The notes under the pieces were generated by a model. That model was not told where the DNA came from. It was given only the letters and a program-made list of their open reading frames with translations, and ran no database searches. DNA of 64,000 nt from Acidovorax sp. (GTDB taxonomy: Bacteria > Pseudomonadota > Gammaproteobacteria > Burkholderiales > Burkholderiaceae_C), in NCBI RefSeq assembly GCF_021287135.1, contig NZ_JAJTBB010000015.1, forward strand, positions 55,977 through 119,976, read 5' to 3'. The position numbers and the translations under genes are program-made. Positions 35,534-45,315 of this stretch are shown here, piece by piece. Position 1 is the first letter of the stretch, and every line of letters begins with the position of its first letter.

Positions 35534-37177
35534 CTACCCGGGGTAGGCAAGCCGGCCCGGCGCCGCCGGCAGGGCGGGGCGGGCGGAGCCGGACGGTGAT
35601 GGCAGGGCGCCGTGGCGCGCGGTGTCCGCGGCGGCCACCTTGAACGCCGACACCACGTTCACCAGCTCTGCCGCCTGGTGGTTGAGGCTGGTGGCTGCGG
35701 CGGCCATTTCCTCCACCAGGGCGGCGTTCTGCTGCGTGGCCTGGTCCATCTGCGTGACGGCCTCGTTGACCTGGTCGACGCCCTGGCTCTGCTCGGAGCT
35801 GGCCGCGCTGATCTCCGCCATGATGTCGGTGACGCGGGTGATGGCACCCACCACGTCGCTCATGGTCTGGCCCGCGCGGTCCACGAGTGCGGAGCCCGCT
35901 TCCACGCGTTCCACGCTGGCGCCGATCAGCGACTTGATTTCGCGCGCGGCCTCGGCGGAACGGCTGGCCAGGTTGCGCACCTCGCTGGCGACCACCGCGA
36001 AGCCGCGGCCCTGCTCGCCGGCGCGCGCGGCTTCCACCGCGGCATTCAGGGCCAGGATGTTGGTCTGGAAGGCGATGCCGTCAATGACGCCGATGATGTC
36101 GGAGATCTTGCGGGAGCTGTCGTTGATGTCCTTCATGGTGCGCACCACGTCGGCCACCACGTCGCCGCCCTGCGTCGCGACTTCCGACGCAGTGCGGGCC
36201 AGCTGGTTGGCGTGGCGCGCGTTCTCGGCGTTCTGGCGCACGGTCGAGTTGAGCTGCTCCATGGAGGCGGCCGTCTCCTGCAGGGCGCTGGCCTGGTTCT
36301 CGGTGCGCGCCGACAGGTCGCCGTTGCCCGCCGAGATTTCCGCGCTCGCGGTGGCCACGCTGTCGGACCCCTGGCGCACCTGCGACACCACGCGGATCAG
36401 CGACGCCTGCATGTCGCCCAGCGCCTGGAGCAGGGGGCTGAACTCGTCGTTGGCCGTGTCCAGCACCTGGCCGGTCAGGTCCCCGTCGCGCACCCGGGCC
36501 GCCACGGTCTGGGCCTGGGCGACGCGGCGCTGCAGCACGCGGCCCACGTACCAGGCAAAGAGCAGCAGGCCGGCGGCAATGGCCGCCACGGCCGCCACCA
36601 GGCTGTTGAGCGTTTGCTTGGCGTCCGCTTCGATGTGCTCCAGGCTGGTGGTCAGGGCCGCGCTCTGGCGGAGCTTTTGCTTGCTCAGCATCTCCAGCAC
36701 CACGTTGCGCGCGGGAATTGTCTTGGCCACCAGGTAGTCGAATGCTTCTTCCTTGTTGCCTTGCTCGATCAGCTGGACGTTCTGGACCGCAAATTGCCAG
36801 AAGCCGGCGAAGGCCTGCACCAGGGCCGCGTACTCGGCCTTTTCTTCGGCCGTGATGGCGGCCTTTTCGAGGGTGGCCTGGTCCGCGTCGATCAGCTTGC
36901 GCTTCTCGCCGATGTCCGCCAGGGTCGTCTTGAGGTCTGCGGGCGTGCGCACCAGGATGGCGTGGCGCAGCTGCAGCGAAGTGCGCGTCACGTTCAGCTC
37001 CATGGTGGCCAGGCGCAGCTGGTGGGGCACGGACTCCGTGGCCACGCTGCGGGTCTGCCGGGTGATTGCGGTGATGTTGTCCCAGGCCAGCAGCGCGACC
37101 AGCGCCAGGCAGCCGATCAGCGCGAAGGACACCAGGTACAGGCGCTGGGTGATGCCAAAGGCGTTGAAGAATTTCAT
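35534..37177 (-). CDS. Methyl-accepting chemotaxis protein
   Basis: A 547-residue chemoreceptor. Membrane segments at about 13-33 and 190-212 enclose a four-helix-bundle sensor domain. A HAMP domain and the cytoplasmic coiled coil follow, with the hairpin tip [20 protein letters not shown]. The C-terminus ends without an xWxxF CheR-tethering pentapeptide. The start at 37177 ([17 protein letters not shown]) is preferred over the longer frame to 37264. It follows cheW, 37 bp away, in the same direction. Confidence 0.93.
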   Translation of the reverse strand: MKFFNAFGITQRLYLVSFALIGCLALVALLAWDNITAITRQTRSVATESVPHQLRLATMELNVTRTSLQLRHAILVRTPADLKTTLADIGEKRKLIDADQATLEKAAITAEEKAEYAALVQAFAGFWQFAVQNVQLIEQGNKEEAFDYLVAKTIPARNVVLEMLSKQKLRQSAALTTSLEHIEADAKQTLNSLVAAVAAIAAGLLLFAWYVGRVLQRRVAQAQTVAARVRDGDLTGQVLDTANDEFSPLLQALGDMQASLIRVVSQVRQGSDSVATASAEISAGNGDLSARTENQASALQETAASMEQLNSTVRQNAENARHANQLARTASEVATQGGDVVADVVRTMKDINDSSRKISDIIGVIDGIAFQTNILALNAAVEAARAGEQGRGFAVVASEVRNLASRSAEAAREIKSLIGASVERVEAGSALVDRAGQTMSDVVGAITRVTDIMAEISAASSEQSQGVDQVNEAVTQMDQATQQNAALVEEMAAAATSLNHQAAELVNVVSAFKVAAADTARHGALPSPSGSARPALPAAPGRLAYPG

Positions 37178-37214
37178 GACGGATCCATGGAGGAAAGGTG
37201 GAGGGGCTGTGGGC

Positions 37215-37724
37215 TCAGTGCCCGGGAGGATGGCTGGCCAGTGCGGGGGCGAGGAGTTTTTCAATGTCCAGCAGGATGAGCATGCGGTCGTCCACCGAGC
37301 CGATGGCCAGCAGGTGGTCGCGGTGGAGGTCCATGTCCAGCGCGGGCACCGGGCGCAGCTGCTCGCGTTCCAGCGTCAGCACGTCCGAGACGCTGTCCAC
37401 CACCACGCCGACCACGCGCTGGCCGATGTTGAGCACGATCACCACCGTCAAGGGGTCGTAGCGCGCCTCCTGCAGGCCCAGTTTCAGGCGCAAGTCGATG
37501 ATGGGGACGATCACGCCGCGCAGGTTCACCACGCCCTTGAGCTCGGCGGCTGCGTTGGCAATGGCGGTGGGCTTTTCGTAGGAGCGGATTTCCTGCACGC
37601 GCAAGATGTCCACGCCATACTCCTCGGCGCCGATCTTGAAGGCCAGGAATTCGCGCAGGTCCGTCAAGGCGTTCTGAAGGCCGGCGGCGGTGGGCCGCGT
37701 GGCTTCGGTGGAGGGTGCGGTCAT
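37215..37724 (-). CDS. cheW: CheW-type chemotaxis coupling protein
   Basis: A 169-residue CheW protein ([20 protein letters not shown], the [13 protein letters not shown] core, and [11 protein letters not shown]). It links receptors to the CheA kinase. No cheA or cheY is in the window, so the main chemotaxis operon is elsewhere or this pair serves a dedicated signalling array. A good sigma-70-type promoter lies directly upstream. Confidence 0.92.
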   Translation of the reverse strand: MTAPSTEATRPTAAGLQNALTDLREFLAFKIGAEEYGVDILRVQEIRSYEKPTAIANAAAELKGVVNLRGVIVPIIDLRLKLGLQEARYDPLTVVIVLNIGQRVVGVVVDSVSDVLTLEREQLRPVPALDMDLHRDHLLAIGSVDDRMLILLDIEKLLAPALASHPPGH

Positions 37725-37727
37725 GTT

Positions 37728-37804
37728 TGATAAAAATGATAATTTCGGCAATTGTAAGAAGTTGAAATCAATTTTGTCAATTGCAACCCTGCCGATTTGA
37801 TAAA
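37728..37804. promoter_or_regulatory. TGATAAA motif sites upstream of cheW
   Basis: TGATAAAA at 37728-37735 and TGATAAA at 37798-37804 bracket the cheW promoter. TAAAAATGAT at 37731-37740 is identical to 33864-33873, in the other promoter region of the signalling island. Confidence 0.45.
37751..37780 (-). promoter_or_regulatory. Sigma-70-type promoter of cheW-mcp
   Basis: On the minus strand TTGACA (37780-37775) and TACAAT (37756-37751) are separated by 18 bp. This is the full consensus -35 and five of six -10 bases. It is the strongest promoter match I see in the window. Confidence 0.75.
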
Positions 37805-37910
37805 TTGCGGTTTCATCCCCGGTCGCGCTGCGGGGAGACGCGGGCACCTCGGCCGTGTGCCACCGGTGGGGCGGACGGGCGGCGGCCGCGCAACCGGCAC
37901 AATCCGGGCC

Positions 37911-39140
37911 ATGAAAACCCTTCGCCTTCGCCCCGGCAAAGAGCGCTCGCTGCTGCGCCGCCATCCCTGGATCTTTGAATCGGCCATCGCCAAGGGCGGC
38001 GGCGACAGCGGTGAAACGGTGCGCGTGGAATCGCACGAGGGCCAGTTTTTGGCCTGGGCGGCCTACAGTCCCAGCTCGCGCATTCGGGCGCGGGTGTGGA
38101 GCTTCGATGAGGCGCAGCGCATTGATGCTCCTTTTTTCATAGCTGCTTGCGCCCGCTCCATCATCGCTAGAGCCCGTTTTGATATCCAAAGCGATGGCGT
38201 GCGGCTGGTGCACGGCGAATCCGACGGCCTGCCCGGGCTGATCGTGGACCGCTATGGGGACACGCTGGTCGCCCAATTCACCAGCGCCGGCACCGAGCGC
38301 TGGAAGGGCGTGATCGCCGACGCGCTGCTGCGCGAGACGGGCCTTGCCAAGCTGTACGAGCGCTCGGACGCCAGCGTGCGCGCGCTGGAGGGCCTGCCGC
38401 CCGCCACCGGCTGGCTGCGCGGCGGCGAGGCGCGGCCGGGCGAGGCGCCGCCACCGCTGGAGCTGTCCATCCACGAACACCAGTGGCGGCTGACGCTGAA
38501 CATCGCCGAAGGCCACAAGACGGGCTTCTACCTGGACCAGCGCGACAGCCGCAAGCGCTTTGCCGACTACGCGCAGCGGCTGGGCTTCCGGCACGTGCTC
38601 AACTGCTTTTGCTACACCGGCGGCTTTAGCGTGGCGGCCTTGGCGGGCCTGCGCGCGGCGGGTGTGGCGGCCGATGGGCATGTGACGTCCATCGATTCTT
38701 CCGGCCCCGCCCTGGAGCGCGCCCGCGCCCATGTGGCGCTCAATGGTTTCGATCCGAACCGGGCCACCTTTCTGGATGCCGACGTGAACGCCTCGCTGCG
38801 CCAGTTCCTCAAGGAAGGCCAGCGCTTTGACGCCATCATCCTGGACCCGCCCAAGTTCGCCCCCACGGCCGCGCATGCCGAGCGGGCCGCGCGCGCCTAT
38901 AAGGACATCAACCGGCTGGCGCTGCAGCTGCTGTCGCCGGGCGGGGTGCTGTTCACGTTCTCGTGCTCGGGCGGCATCAGCGCCGATCTGTTCCACAAGA
39001 TCGTCGCGTCCGCGGGCGCCGACGCGGGCGCGGATGGCTACATCCTGGAGCGCCTGGGCGGCGCGCCCGACCACCCGATGACACTGGAATTCCCCGAGGG
39101 CGAGTACCTCAAGGGCTTGGTGGTGATGCGCAAAGGGTGA
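37911..39140 (+). CDS. rlmI: 23S rRNA cytosine-5 methyltransferase (RlmI family)
   Basis: A 409-residue protein with an N-terminal PUA domain ([17 protein letters not shown]) and a class I methyltransferase domain. The domain has [10 protein letters not shown], the ILDPPKFAP motif IV and the catalytic-region TFSCSGG. It methylates 23S rRNA in E. coli (C1962). Residues about 73-91 are encoded by an interspersed repeat and diverge from the expected family sequence. The start at 37911 fits the family; the frame opens earlier but without conservation. Confidence 0.88.
   Translation: MKTLRLRPGKERSLLRRHPWIFESAIAKGGGDSGETVRVESHEGQFLAWAAYSPSSRIRARVWSFDEAQRIDAPFFIAACARSIIARARFDIQSDGVRLVHGESDGLPGLIVDRYGDTLVAQFTSAGTERWKGVIADALLRETGLAKLYERSDASVRALEGLPPATGWLRGGEARPGEAPPPLELSIHEHQWRLTLNIAEGHKTGFYLDQRDSRKRFADYAQRLGFRHVLNCFCYTGGFSVAALAGLRAAGVAADGHVTSIDSSGPALERARAHVALNGFDPNRATFLDADVNASLRQFLKEGQRFDAIILDPPKFAPTAAHAERAARAYKDINRLALQLLSPGGVLFTFSCSGGISADLFHKIVASAGADAGADGYILERLGGAPDHPMTLEFPEGEYLKGLVVMRKG
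38128..38184 (+). repeat. Interspersed repeat inside rlmI
   Basis: TTTTTTCATAGCTGCTTGCG, then a loop and TCGCTAGAGCCCGTTTTGAT, is a near-canonical copy of the GATAGCTGCTTGCGC family. It is read in frame as [19 protein letters not shown] between the PUA and methyltransferase domains. Confidence 0.82.
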
Positions 39141-39275
39141 GGTCGCAGGGTTGAAGCGCGCGGCGCCTGCGGGGGCTTGACACCCTCGCTACACTGAAAA
39201 ATTACACCCTGGCTGCACGCGCACGGCGCCCGCGCCGGCCGCAGCAGGCCCCGATCACGCATTGAAAGACGACCC

Positions 39276-40340
39276 ATGGCACTGATCCCTGTCACCATCC
39301 TCACCGGCTTCCTGGGCTCGGGCAAGACCACCCTGCTCAAGCGCCTGCTCTCCGAAGCCCACGGCCAGAAGATCGCCGTCATCGAAAACGAGTTCGGCGA
39401 AGAGAACATCGACAACGACATCCTGGTGACCGAATCCAAGGAGCAGATCGTGCAGATGAGCAACGGCTGCATCTGCTGCACCATCCGCGAAGACCTGCGC
39501 GAGACACTGCAGCTGCTGGCCGCCAAGAAGCGCAAGAACCTGCTGGAGTTCGACCGCATCGTCATTGAGACCACCGGCGTGGCCGACCCGGGCCCCGTGG
39601 CGCAGACCTTCTTCATGGATGAAGAGATCGCCGAGACCTACCTCATCGACTCCATCATCACGCTGGTGGACGCCAAGCACGCGCCCCAGCAGCTCAACGA
39701 CCGCCAGGAGGCGCGCCGCCAGGTGGGTTTTGCCGACCAGATCTTCCTGTCCAAGACCGACCTGGTGTCCAAGGAGGAAACCGACGCGCTGATCCACCGC
39801 CTCAAGCACATGAACCCGCGCGCGCCCATCAAGGCGGTGCACTTCGGCGAGGTGCCGCTCAACGAGGTGCTGGACCTGCGGGGCTTCAACCTGAGCGCCA
39901 AGCTGGACATTGACCCCGAGTTCCTGCAGGAAGAAGAAGGCCACGGCGACCACGGCCATGACCATGACCATGTGCACGGTGAGCACTGCAACCACCCGTC
40001 GCACCAGCACGGCCATGACCACGGGCACCACCATCACCACGACGACGACGTGAAGAGCTTTGTCTTCCGCTCCGACCGCCCCTTCGACCCCGCGAAGCTG
40101 GAGGATTTCCTCGGCGCCATTGTCAACATTTATGGTCCGCGCATGCTGCGCTACAAGGGCGTCCTCCATATGAAGGGCACCGAACGCAAGGTGATCTTCC
40201 AGGGCGTGCACCAGCTCATGGGCAGTGACCTGGGGCCCCAATGGGCCGAGGGCGAGGCGCGTACCAGCAAGATGGTGTTTATCGGCATCGACCTGCCCAA
40301 GGACATCTTCCTGCAGGGCCTGGAGCAAAGCCTCGCCTGA
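39276..40340 (+). CDS. COG0523 (CobW/YjiA-family) metal-binding GTPase
   Basis: A 354-residue G3E-family GTPase. The Walker A motif GSGKTT starts near residue 14, and the CxCC metal motif CICC is at 65-68. A His/Asp-rich metal-binding loop spans about 222-259, and a CobW C-terminal domain follows. Such proteins deliver or allocate zinc (or cobalt). It is directly upstream of dksA. A TTGACA lies at 39177-39182, about 95 bp before the start, without a convincing -10 partner. Confidence 0.9.
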   Translation: MALIPVTILTGFLGSGKTTLLKRLLSEAHGQKIAVIENEFGEENIDNDILVTESKEQIVQMSNGCICCTIREDLRETLQLLAAKKRKNLLEFDRIVIETTGVADPGPVAQTFFMDEEIAETYLIDSIITLVDAKHAPQQLNDRQEARRQVGFADQIFLSKTDLVSKEETDALIHRLKHMNPRAPIKAVHFGEVPLNEVLDLRGFNLSAKLDIDPEFLQEEEGHGDHGHDHDHVHGEHCNHPSHQHGHDHGHHHHHDDDVKSFVFRSDRPFDPAKLEDFLGAIVNIYGPRMLRYKGVLHMKGTERKVIFQGVHQLMGSDLGPQWAEGEARTSKMVFIGIDLPKDIFLQGLEQSLA

Positions 40341-40513
40341 AAAACCGCGCCGCAGGGGCCGCCGCGGGGCGGTTTGTGTTGTATCTGCAACGTTTCTGCT
40401 GGCGCCAGTCCAGGTCGATACAATCGCGCCCCGGTAAAACCCCGGAAGGCTTGCCACCCGCCCCTGTCTGCTCGCGCGGCCGGGGCCCGCCCGTATTGCG
40501 AGGAGACCAGGAA

Positions 40514-41302
40514 GTGAAAGCCGACACCAGCAAATCCAAGGGGGCCACCAAAGCAACCCCGGCCGCGGCCAAAAGCACTGCTGCAGTCCCGTCGGCGCCC
40601 AAGGCGGCTGCCAAGGGCGTTGGCGGCAAGGCGGCGGCTGCAGCACCCAAGGTCTCGGCGCCTGCCGCCGCGGCGCCGGCGCAGGCGGATTTGCAGGTAC
40701 CCGTGCGCACAACCCGGCCTTCTTCCCGATTGGCCCAATTGACCGTACCATCCATGGCGCAGGCAGTGGCCTCAACCGCCGCCAAAGCCAGTTACCAACA
40801 CACCATGCCCACGACCGCGCAAGCGCAGCCCTCTGTGATCGCTGCCAAAAAAGACCCCAAGCTGGCGAACAACTGGAAAACCAAGTCCGCCGCCGAGTTG
40901 ACCGACGCCGAAGTCATGGCCATGCCTGACAGCGAGTACATGAACGAGAAGCAGATGGCGTTCTTTCGCCACAAGCTCGTGCAGCTCAAGCAGGACATCC
41001 ACAACAGCGCGGGCGAAACCACGGAGCACCTGCGGGAAGACACCGTGGTGGTGCCCGACCCGGCCGACCGCGCCACCATCGAAGAAGAACACGCGCTGGA
41101 ACTGCGCACCCGCGACCGCGAACGCAAGCTGCTCAAGAAGATCGAGCAGTCGATCGCGCGCATCGACGCGGGCGATTACGGCTACTGCGACGAAACCGGC
41201 GAACCCATCGGTGTGGGCCGCCTGATTGCCCGCCCGACCGCCACCCTGTCGCTGGAAGCGCAACAACGCCGCGAACTGAAACAGAAGATGTTCGGTGATT
41301 GA
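40514..41302 (+). CDS. dksA: RNA polymerase-binding transcription factor DksA (one-cysteine type, extended N-terminus)
   Basis: This 262-residue protein binds the RNA polymerase secondary channel and acts with ppGpp. The coiled coil carries DPADRATIEEEHALELRTRD with its tip acidic pair. In the zinc-finger region only Cys225 of the four usual cysteines remains; the others are Thr228, Ser246 and Ala249, so zinc binding is unlikely. The first ~95 residues are Lys/Ala/Pro-rich. The GTG at 40514 has AGGAG 8 bases upstream, but a start at 40805 (MPTTAQAQ) would give a protein nearer normal length. A TACAAT at 40419-40424 is a possible -10 box. Confidence 0.85.
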   Translation: MKADTSKSKGATKATPAAAKSTAAVPSAPKAAAKGVGGKAAAAAPKVSAPAAAAPAQADLQVPVRTTRPSSRLAQLTVPSMAQAVASTAAKASYQHTMPTTAQAQPSVIAAKKDPKLANNWKTKSAAELTDAEVMAMPDSEYMNEKQMAFFRHKLVQLKQDIHNSAGETTEHLREDTVVVPDPADRATIEEEHALELRTRDRERKLLKKIEQSIARIDAGDYGYCDETGEPIGVGRLIARPTATLSLEAQQRRELKQKMFGD

Positions 41303-41350
41303 TCCGGCCGCCTGCGGCCTGATTCATCCCATTCCAGAGCACCCCGAGCC

Positions 41351-43093
41351 ATGAGCAAGGAAGAAACCACCCCTGGCGGACTGCTATCGAAGGTGGTACG
41401 GTTCGTGAAGAACCCGACGGTGAACTGGACCGAACTGGACTCCATCCAGGACGATCGGGAGAGCCAGTACAGCAAGCAGATGCTCAAGGAGATGATCGAG
41501 CGCAAGCGCCGCAACGACTTCGTGCGGCGCCGCGAATTCGATCAGCTGCGCAAGCTGCGGCGGCGCGAGGCCCTGCAGGGGCAGCGCACGGAAGACCCCA
41601 CCGCCCGGCCTTCGTTCTTCCAGAGCAGCATGGCGTCGCCGGACGACCGCGCCGTCACGCTCAAGAAGATCGACGAGATCGAAGCGCAGATGTCGCAGCA
41701 GTGGTGGAAGAGCAAGCAGGGCGCCGACGCTCCCACGCAGCCCGCCACGGTGCCGGCGGCCGGCGGGGCGGCGGAAATCACCGAATCGCAGCACGCCCGG
41801 GCCTATGCGCCCACTGCGCCCGGCAGCCTGCCAGCGCCCGTGGAGGCCAAGGCCAGCGTGCCGCCGCTGTTCGCCGACGACAGCATGGCGGTGGGCCAAT
41901 TCGGTGCCAAGGATGCGCAGATGCTGGCAGCCACCGGCTCCGAGGAAGCCGCCCTTGGCACTGCGGCCCTTTACACGCCAACGCCCCCGCCCGAACCGGA
42001 GGAATTCGTGCACGAACCCGACCTGGAAGAAGCGGCCATCCGGTTTGCCAACGGCGACCACGCCGGCGCGGAAGCCGGCCTGCTGGACGTGCTGGCCCAG
42101 CACCAGCAAGACCCGCCGGAGCAACAGCTGGAAATCTGGATGACCCTGTTCGACCTGTACCGTGCCACGGGGCAGCAGGACAGGTTTGAAACCCTGGCCA
42201 TCGACTTCGCAGCCCGGTACAGCCGCTCCGCGCCGCTGTGGTTCTCGATGCCCGAACAACTGGGCATGGCGCCCGTGACGGCGCAGGCCGCCGCGCCCAG
42301 CGCGGCCGCTGCTCCCGTGCGCCGCGATTTCCACTGGAACGCGCCGGCCACGCTGGCCGTGTCCTCGGTGGCGGCACTGCAGGCCTCGCTGGCACGCGCA
42401 GCATCGCCCTGGACGCTGTCGTGGGCGCGGCTGGTGTCCATCGACGAAGCGGCCGTGCCGTTGCTGGCGGACCAGTTCACGCAATGGGGCGAGCGGGACG
42501 GCCAGCTGGTGTTCTCGGGCGTGGAAAAACTCAATGCCCTGCTGGAAGCCAAGACCCAGTCCGGCGACCGCGCCACGAGCCCCGAATGGTGGCGGCTGCG
42601 CATGGCGGCGCTGCGCCTCATGGGCAAGCCGGAAGAGTTCGAGCTGGTGGCCCTGGACTACTGCGTGACCTACGAGGTCTCGCCGCCCTCCTGGGCCTCT
42701 CCGCGCTGCGGCTATTCGGACAACGAAGGCGTTTCGTCCGGCGCGGCACCGCTGGCGGCGGACAGCGACTTCGCGGCTTCCGATCTGGGCGAGGGTGCCG
42801 CTGCGCAAGAGGCAGCCCCCGTGGCCCAGCTCAGCGGCCATGTGGAGGGCGATGCGGCGCCGCTGCTGGAGCCCTTCGCAGCGATGCTGCGCCCCGGCGT
42901 GCCCTTCACCATTGCCTGCGACAAGCTGATCCGCGTCGATTTCGCGGCCGCAGGCTCGGTGCTGAACTGGGCGGCCGAGCAGCAGGGGCAGGGCCATGTC
43001 GTCCAGTTCCACAACCTGCAGCGGTTGGTGGCGATCTTCTTCAACGTGATCGGCATCAACGAGCACGCCTGGGTGGTCCCGCGCAAGAACTGA
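41351..43093 (+). CDS. Hypothetical protein with STAS-like domains upstream of hslVU
   Basis: A 580-residue cytoplasmic protein. It has a basic, helical N-terminus (about 45-75, rich in KRRNDFVRRREFD), an Ala/Pro-rich linker, and a helical repeat segment (about 225-275). Two anti-sigma-antagonist (STAS)-like segments follow, near 335-400 and 500-575. The DNA-binding or partner-switching role that STAS suggests is not proven. Homologues of this kind occur in Burkholderiales beside hslV. No catalytic motif is visible. Confidence 0.65.
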   Translation: MSKEETTPGGLLSKVVRFVKNPTVNWTELDSIQDDRESQYSKQMLKEMIERKRRNDFVRRREFDQLRKLRRREALQGQRTEDPTARPSFFQSSMASPDDRAVTLKKIDEIEAQMSQQWWKSKQGADAPTQPATVPAAGGAAEITESQHARAYAPTAPGSLPAPVEAKASVPPLFADDSMAVGQFGAKDAQMLAATGSEEAALGTAALYTPTPPPEPEEFVHEPDLEEAAIRFANGDHAGAEAGLLDVLAQHQQDPPEQQLEIWMTLFDLYRATGQQDRFETLAIDFAARYSRSAPLWFSMPEQLGMAPVTAQAAAPSAAAAPVRRDFHWNAPATLAVSSVAALQASLARAASPWTLSWARLVSIDEAAVPLLADQFTQWGERDGQLVFSGVEKLNALLEAKTQSGDRATSPEWWRLRMAALRLMGKPEEFELVALDYCVTYEVSPPSWASPRCGYSDNEGVSSGAAPLAADSDFAASDLGEGAAAQEAAPVAQLSGHVEGDAAPLLEPFAAMLRPGVPFTIACDKLIRVDFAAAGSVLNWAAEQQGQGHVVQFHNLQRLVAIFFNVIGINEHAWVVPRKN

Positions 43094-43184
43094 CGCGCGC
43101 CGCCGGGGCGGCCGTTGCGGGGCGGGACCCTGCAAGCTTCCCCTCGCTTGAAAGCGGGCGCGGGCGCCCCCATCTGCGGCAGCT

Positions 43185-43748
43185 ATGGATTCTTCTCAAA
43201 ACACCCCGGTCTTTCACGGCACCACCATCCTCAGCGTGCGTCGCCAGACGCCTGACGGCGTGCAGGTCGCCATTGGCGGCGACGGCCAGGTCACCCTGGG
43301 CAACATCGTGGTCAAGGGCTCGGCGCGCAAGGTGCGCAAGCTCTACCACGGCAAGGTGCTCGCGGGCTTCGCGGGCGCCACGGCGGATGCCTTCACGCTG
43401 TTCGAGCGCTTCGAGGCCAAGCTGGAAAAGCACCAGGGGCACCTGACCCGCGCCGCCATCGAGCTGACCAAGGACTGGCGCACCGACCGCGTGCTGCGCA
43501 AGCTCGAAGCCATGCTGGCCGTGGCCGACGCGAGCGCCTCGCTCATCATCACCGGCAATGGCGACGTGCTGGAGCCGGAGCAGGGCATCGTGGCCATCGG
43601 GTCGGGTGGGGCGTATGCCCATTCGGCCGCCAAGGCGCTGCTCAATCACACGGACCTGTCGGCCCAGGACATCGTCAAGAAGTCGCTGGAAATCGCGGGC
43701 GAGCTGTGCATCTACACCAACATGCACCACACCATCGAGACGCTGTGA
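43185..43748 (+). CDS. hslV: ATP-dependent protease subunit HslV
   Basis: A 187-residue threonine protease, the peptidase of the HslUV (ClpQY) complex. The catalytic N-terminal Thr is the first T of TTILSVRR, exposed after removal of a 12-residue propeptide ([12 protein letters not shown]). The strongly conserved [24 protein letters not shown] and ICIYTN are present. It is followed after 95 bp by hslU, with an interspersed repeat in the gap. Confidence 0.95.
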   Translation: MDSSQNTPVFHGTTILSVRRQTPDGVQVAIGGDGQVTLGNIVVKGSARKVRKLYHGKVLAGFAGATADAFTLFERFEAKLEKHQGHLTRAAIELTKDWRTDRVLRKLEAMLAVADASASLIITGNGDVLEPEQGIVAIGSGGAYAHSAAKALLNHTDLSAQDIVKKSLEIAGELCIYTNMHHTIETL

Positions 43749-43775
43749 TGCGCCACCGGGCGGGTGGCTGCCTGG

Positions 43776-43832
43776 TATCTTTTTGATAGCTGCCCGCGCT
43801 TGCTGCATAAGCGCTGGAGCCTGATTTGACTG
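43776..43832 (+). repeat. Interspersed repeat between hslV and hslU
   Basis: TTTTTGATAGCTGCCCGCGC, TTGCTGCATAAGCGCTGGAG, then CCTGATTT is a full copy of the GATAGCTGCTTGCGC family. It ends 12 bases before the hslU start. It lies in the operon mRNA and replaces the usual tight hslV-hslU spacing. Confidence 0.85.
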
Positions 43833-43843
43833 AGATTTCTGCT

Positions 43844-45169
43844 ATGTCGTCCATGACCCCCCAGGAGATCGTCTCCGAACTCGACAACCACATCGTGGGC
43901 CAGGCCGGTGCCAAGCGCGCGGTGGCCATTGCGCTGCGCAACCGCTGGCGCCGCCAGCAGGTCGAGGGCAGCCTGCGCCAGGAGATCACGCCCAAGAACA
44001 TCCTCATGATCGGCCCCACCGGCGTTGGCAAGACCGAGATCGCGCGCCGCCTGGCGCGGCTGGCCGACGCGCCCTTCATCAAGGTCGAGGCCACCAAGTT
44101 CACCGAGGTGGGCTATGTGGGCAAAGACGTGGATTCCATCATCCGCGACCTGGCGGAAATGGCCGTCAAGCAGACGCGCGAGTCCGAGATGAAGAAGGTG
44201 CGCGCCCGGGCGGAGGATGCCGCCGAGGACCGCATCCTGGACGTGCTGGTCCCGCAGGCCCGCACCGCCGCAGGCACCGAGCCGGCCTCCGACAACACCG
44301 CGCGCCAGGTGTTCCGCAAGAAGCTGCGCGAGGGCCAGCTGGATGACAAGGAGATCGAGATCGACGTGGCCGAGGCGCGGCCAGCGCTCGAAATCATGGG
44401 CCCGCAGGGCATGGAGGAAATGACCGAGCAGTTGCGCGGCATGTTCAGCCAGCTGGGCCAGGACAAGCGCAAGACGCGCAAGCTCAAGATCGCCGAGGCG
44501 CTCAAGCTCCTGACCGATGAAGAGGCCGGCAAGCTCGTCAACGAGGAAGAAATCAAGACCCGCGCCATCGCGAACGCCGAGCAGAACGGCATCGTCTTCA
44601 TCGACGAGATCGACAAGGTGGCCGCCCGCCAGGAGACCAGCGGCGCCGACGTGTCGCGCCAGGGCGTGCAGCGCGACCTGCTGCCGCTGGTGGAGGGCAC
44701 CACGGTGTCCACCAAGTACGGCATGATCAAGACGGACCACATCCTGTTCATCGCCTCCGGGGCGTTCCACCTGTCCAAGCCCAGCGACCTGATCCCCGAG
44801 CTGCAGGGGCGCTTTCCGATCCGCGTCGAGCTGGAGTCGCTGTCGGTGCAGGATTTCGAGGCCATCCTGACCCAGACGCACGCCTCGCTGGTCAAGCAGT
44901 ACCAGGCGCTGCTCGCCACCGAAGGCGTCACGCTCGTGTTCGCGCCCGAGGGCATCACCCGCCTGGCGCACATTGCCTTCAACGTGAACGAGCGCACCGA
45001 AAACATCGGCGCCCGCCGCCTGGCCACGGTAATGGAGCGCCTGCTGGACGAGGTGAGTTTCGACGCCACCCGCCTTTCCGGCCAGACCGTGACGGTCGAT
45101 GCCGCCTATGTCGATGCCCGCCTGGACAGCCTGAGCCAGGACGAAGACCTCTCCCGCTACATCCTGTGA
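43844..45169 (+). CDS. hslU: HslU ATPase (ClpY) of the HslUV protease
   Basis: A 441-residue AAA+ unfoldase that feeds substrates to HslV. Walker [15 protein letters not shown], Walker [10 protein letters not shown], the GYVGKD pore motif, the I-domain insertion and the C-terminal tail EDLSRYIL that docks in HslV are all present. An in-frame TTG at 43826 would add six residues. The ATG at 43844 has only a poor GAGATTT upstream, because the repeat occupies the leader. Confidence 0.95.
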   Translation: MSSMTPQEIVSELDNHIVGQAGAKRAVAIALRNRWRRQQVEGSLRQEITPKNILMIGPTGVGKTEIARRLARLADAPFIKVEATKFTEVGYVGKDVDSIIRDLAEMAVKQTRESEMKKVRARAEDAAEDRILDVLVPQARTAAGTEPASDNTARQVFRKKLREGQLDDKEIEIDVAEARPALEIMGPQGMEEMTEQLRGMFSQLGQDKRKTRKLKIAEALKLLTDEEAGKLVNEEEIKTRAIANAEQNGIVFIDEIDKVAARQETSGADVSRQGVQRDLLPLVEGTTVSTKYGMIKTDHILFIASGAFHLSKPSDLIPELQGRFPIRVELESLSVQDFEAILTQTHASLVKQYQALLATEGVTLVFAPEGITRLAHIAFNVNERTENIGARRLATVMERLLDEVSFDATRLSGQTVTVDAAYVDARLDSLSQDEDLSRYIL

Positions 45170-45237
45170 CCACTGCGTCAAGCCCGGCAGGGGCTTGAGA
45201 GTTCACTTCCACAGGCTCCCGTAAGTTCTTCTTTTTC

Positions 45238-45284
45238 AACGACTTTTGCCGCGTCCTCGCTTGCGAAGACGCGGCTAAGTCGTT
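45238..45284. promoter_or_regulatory. Long hairpin between hslU and mraZ
   Basis: AACGACTT-TT-GCCGCGTC, a 12-base loop, then GACGCGGC-T-AAGTCGTT, form two stacked 8-bp perfect stems. A T-rich stretch precedes it and no T-run follows. It could end hslU transcripts, isolate the mraZ promoter, or be a protein-binding dyad. Confidence 0.6.
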
Positions 45285-45315
45285 GATTTCATTGCAAAAG
45301 TTTCTGTCACACCCC

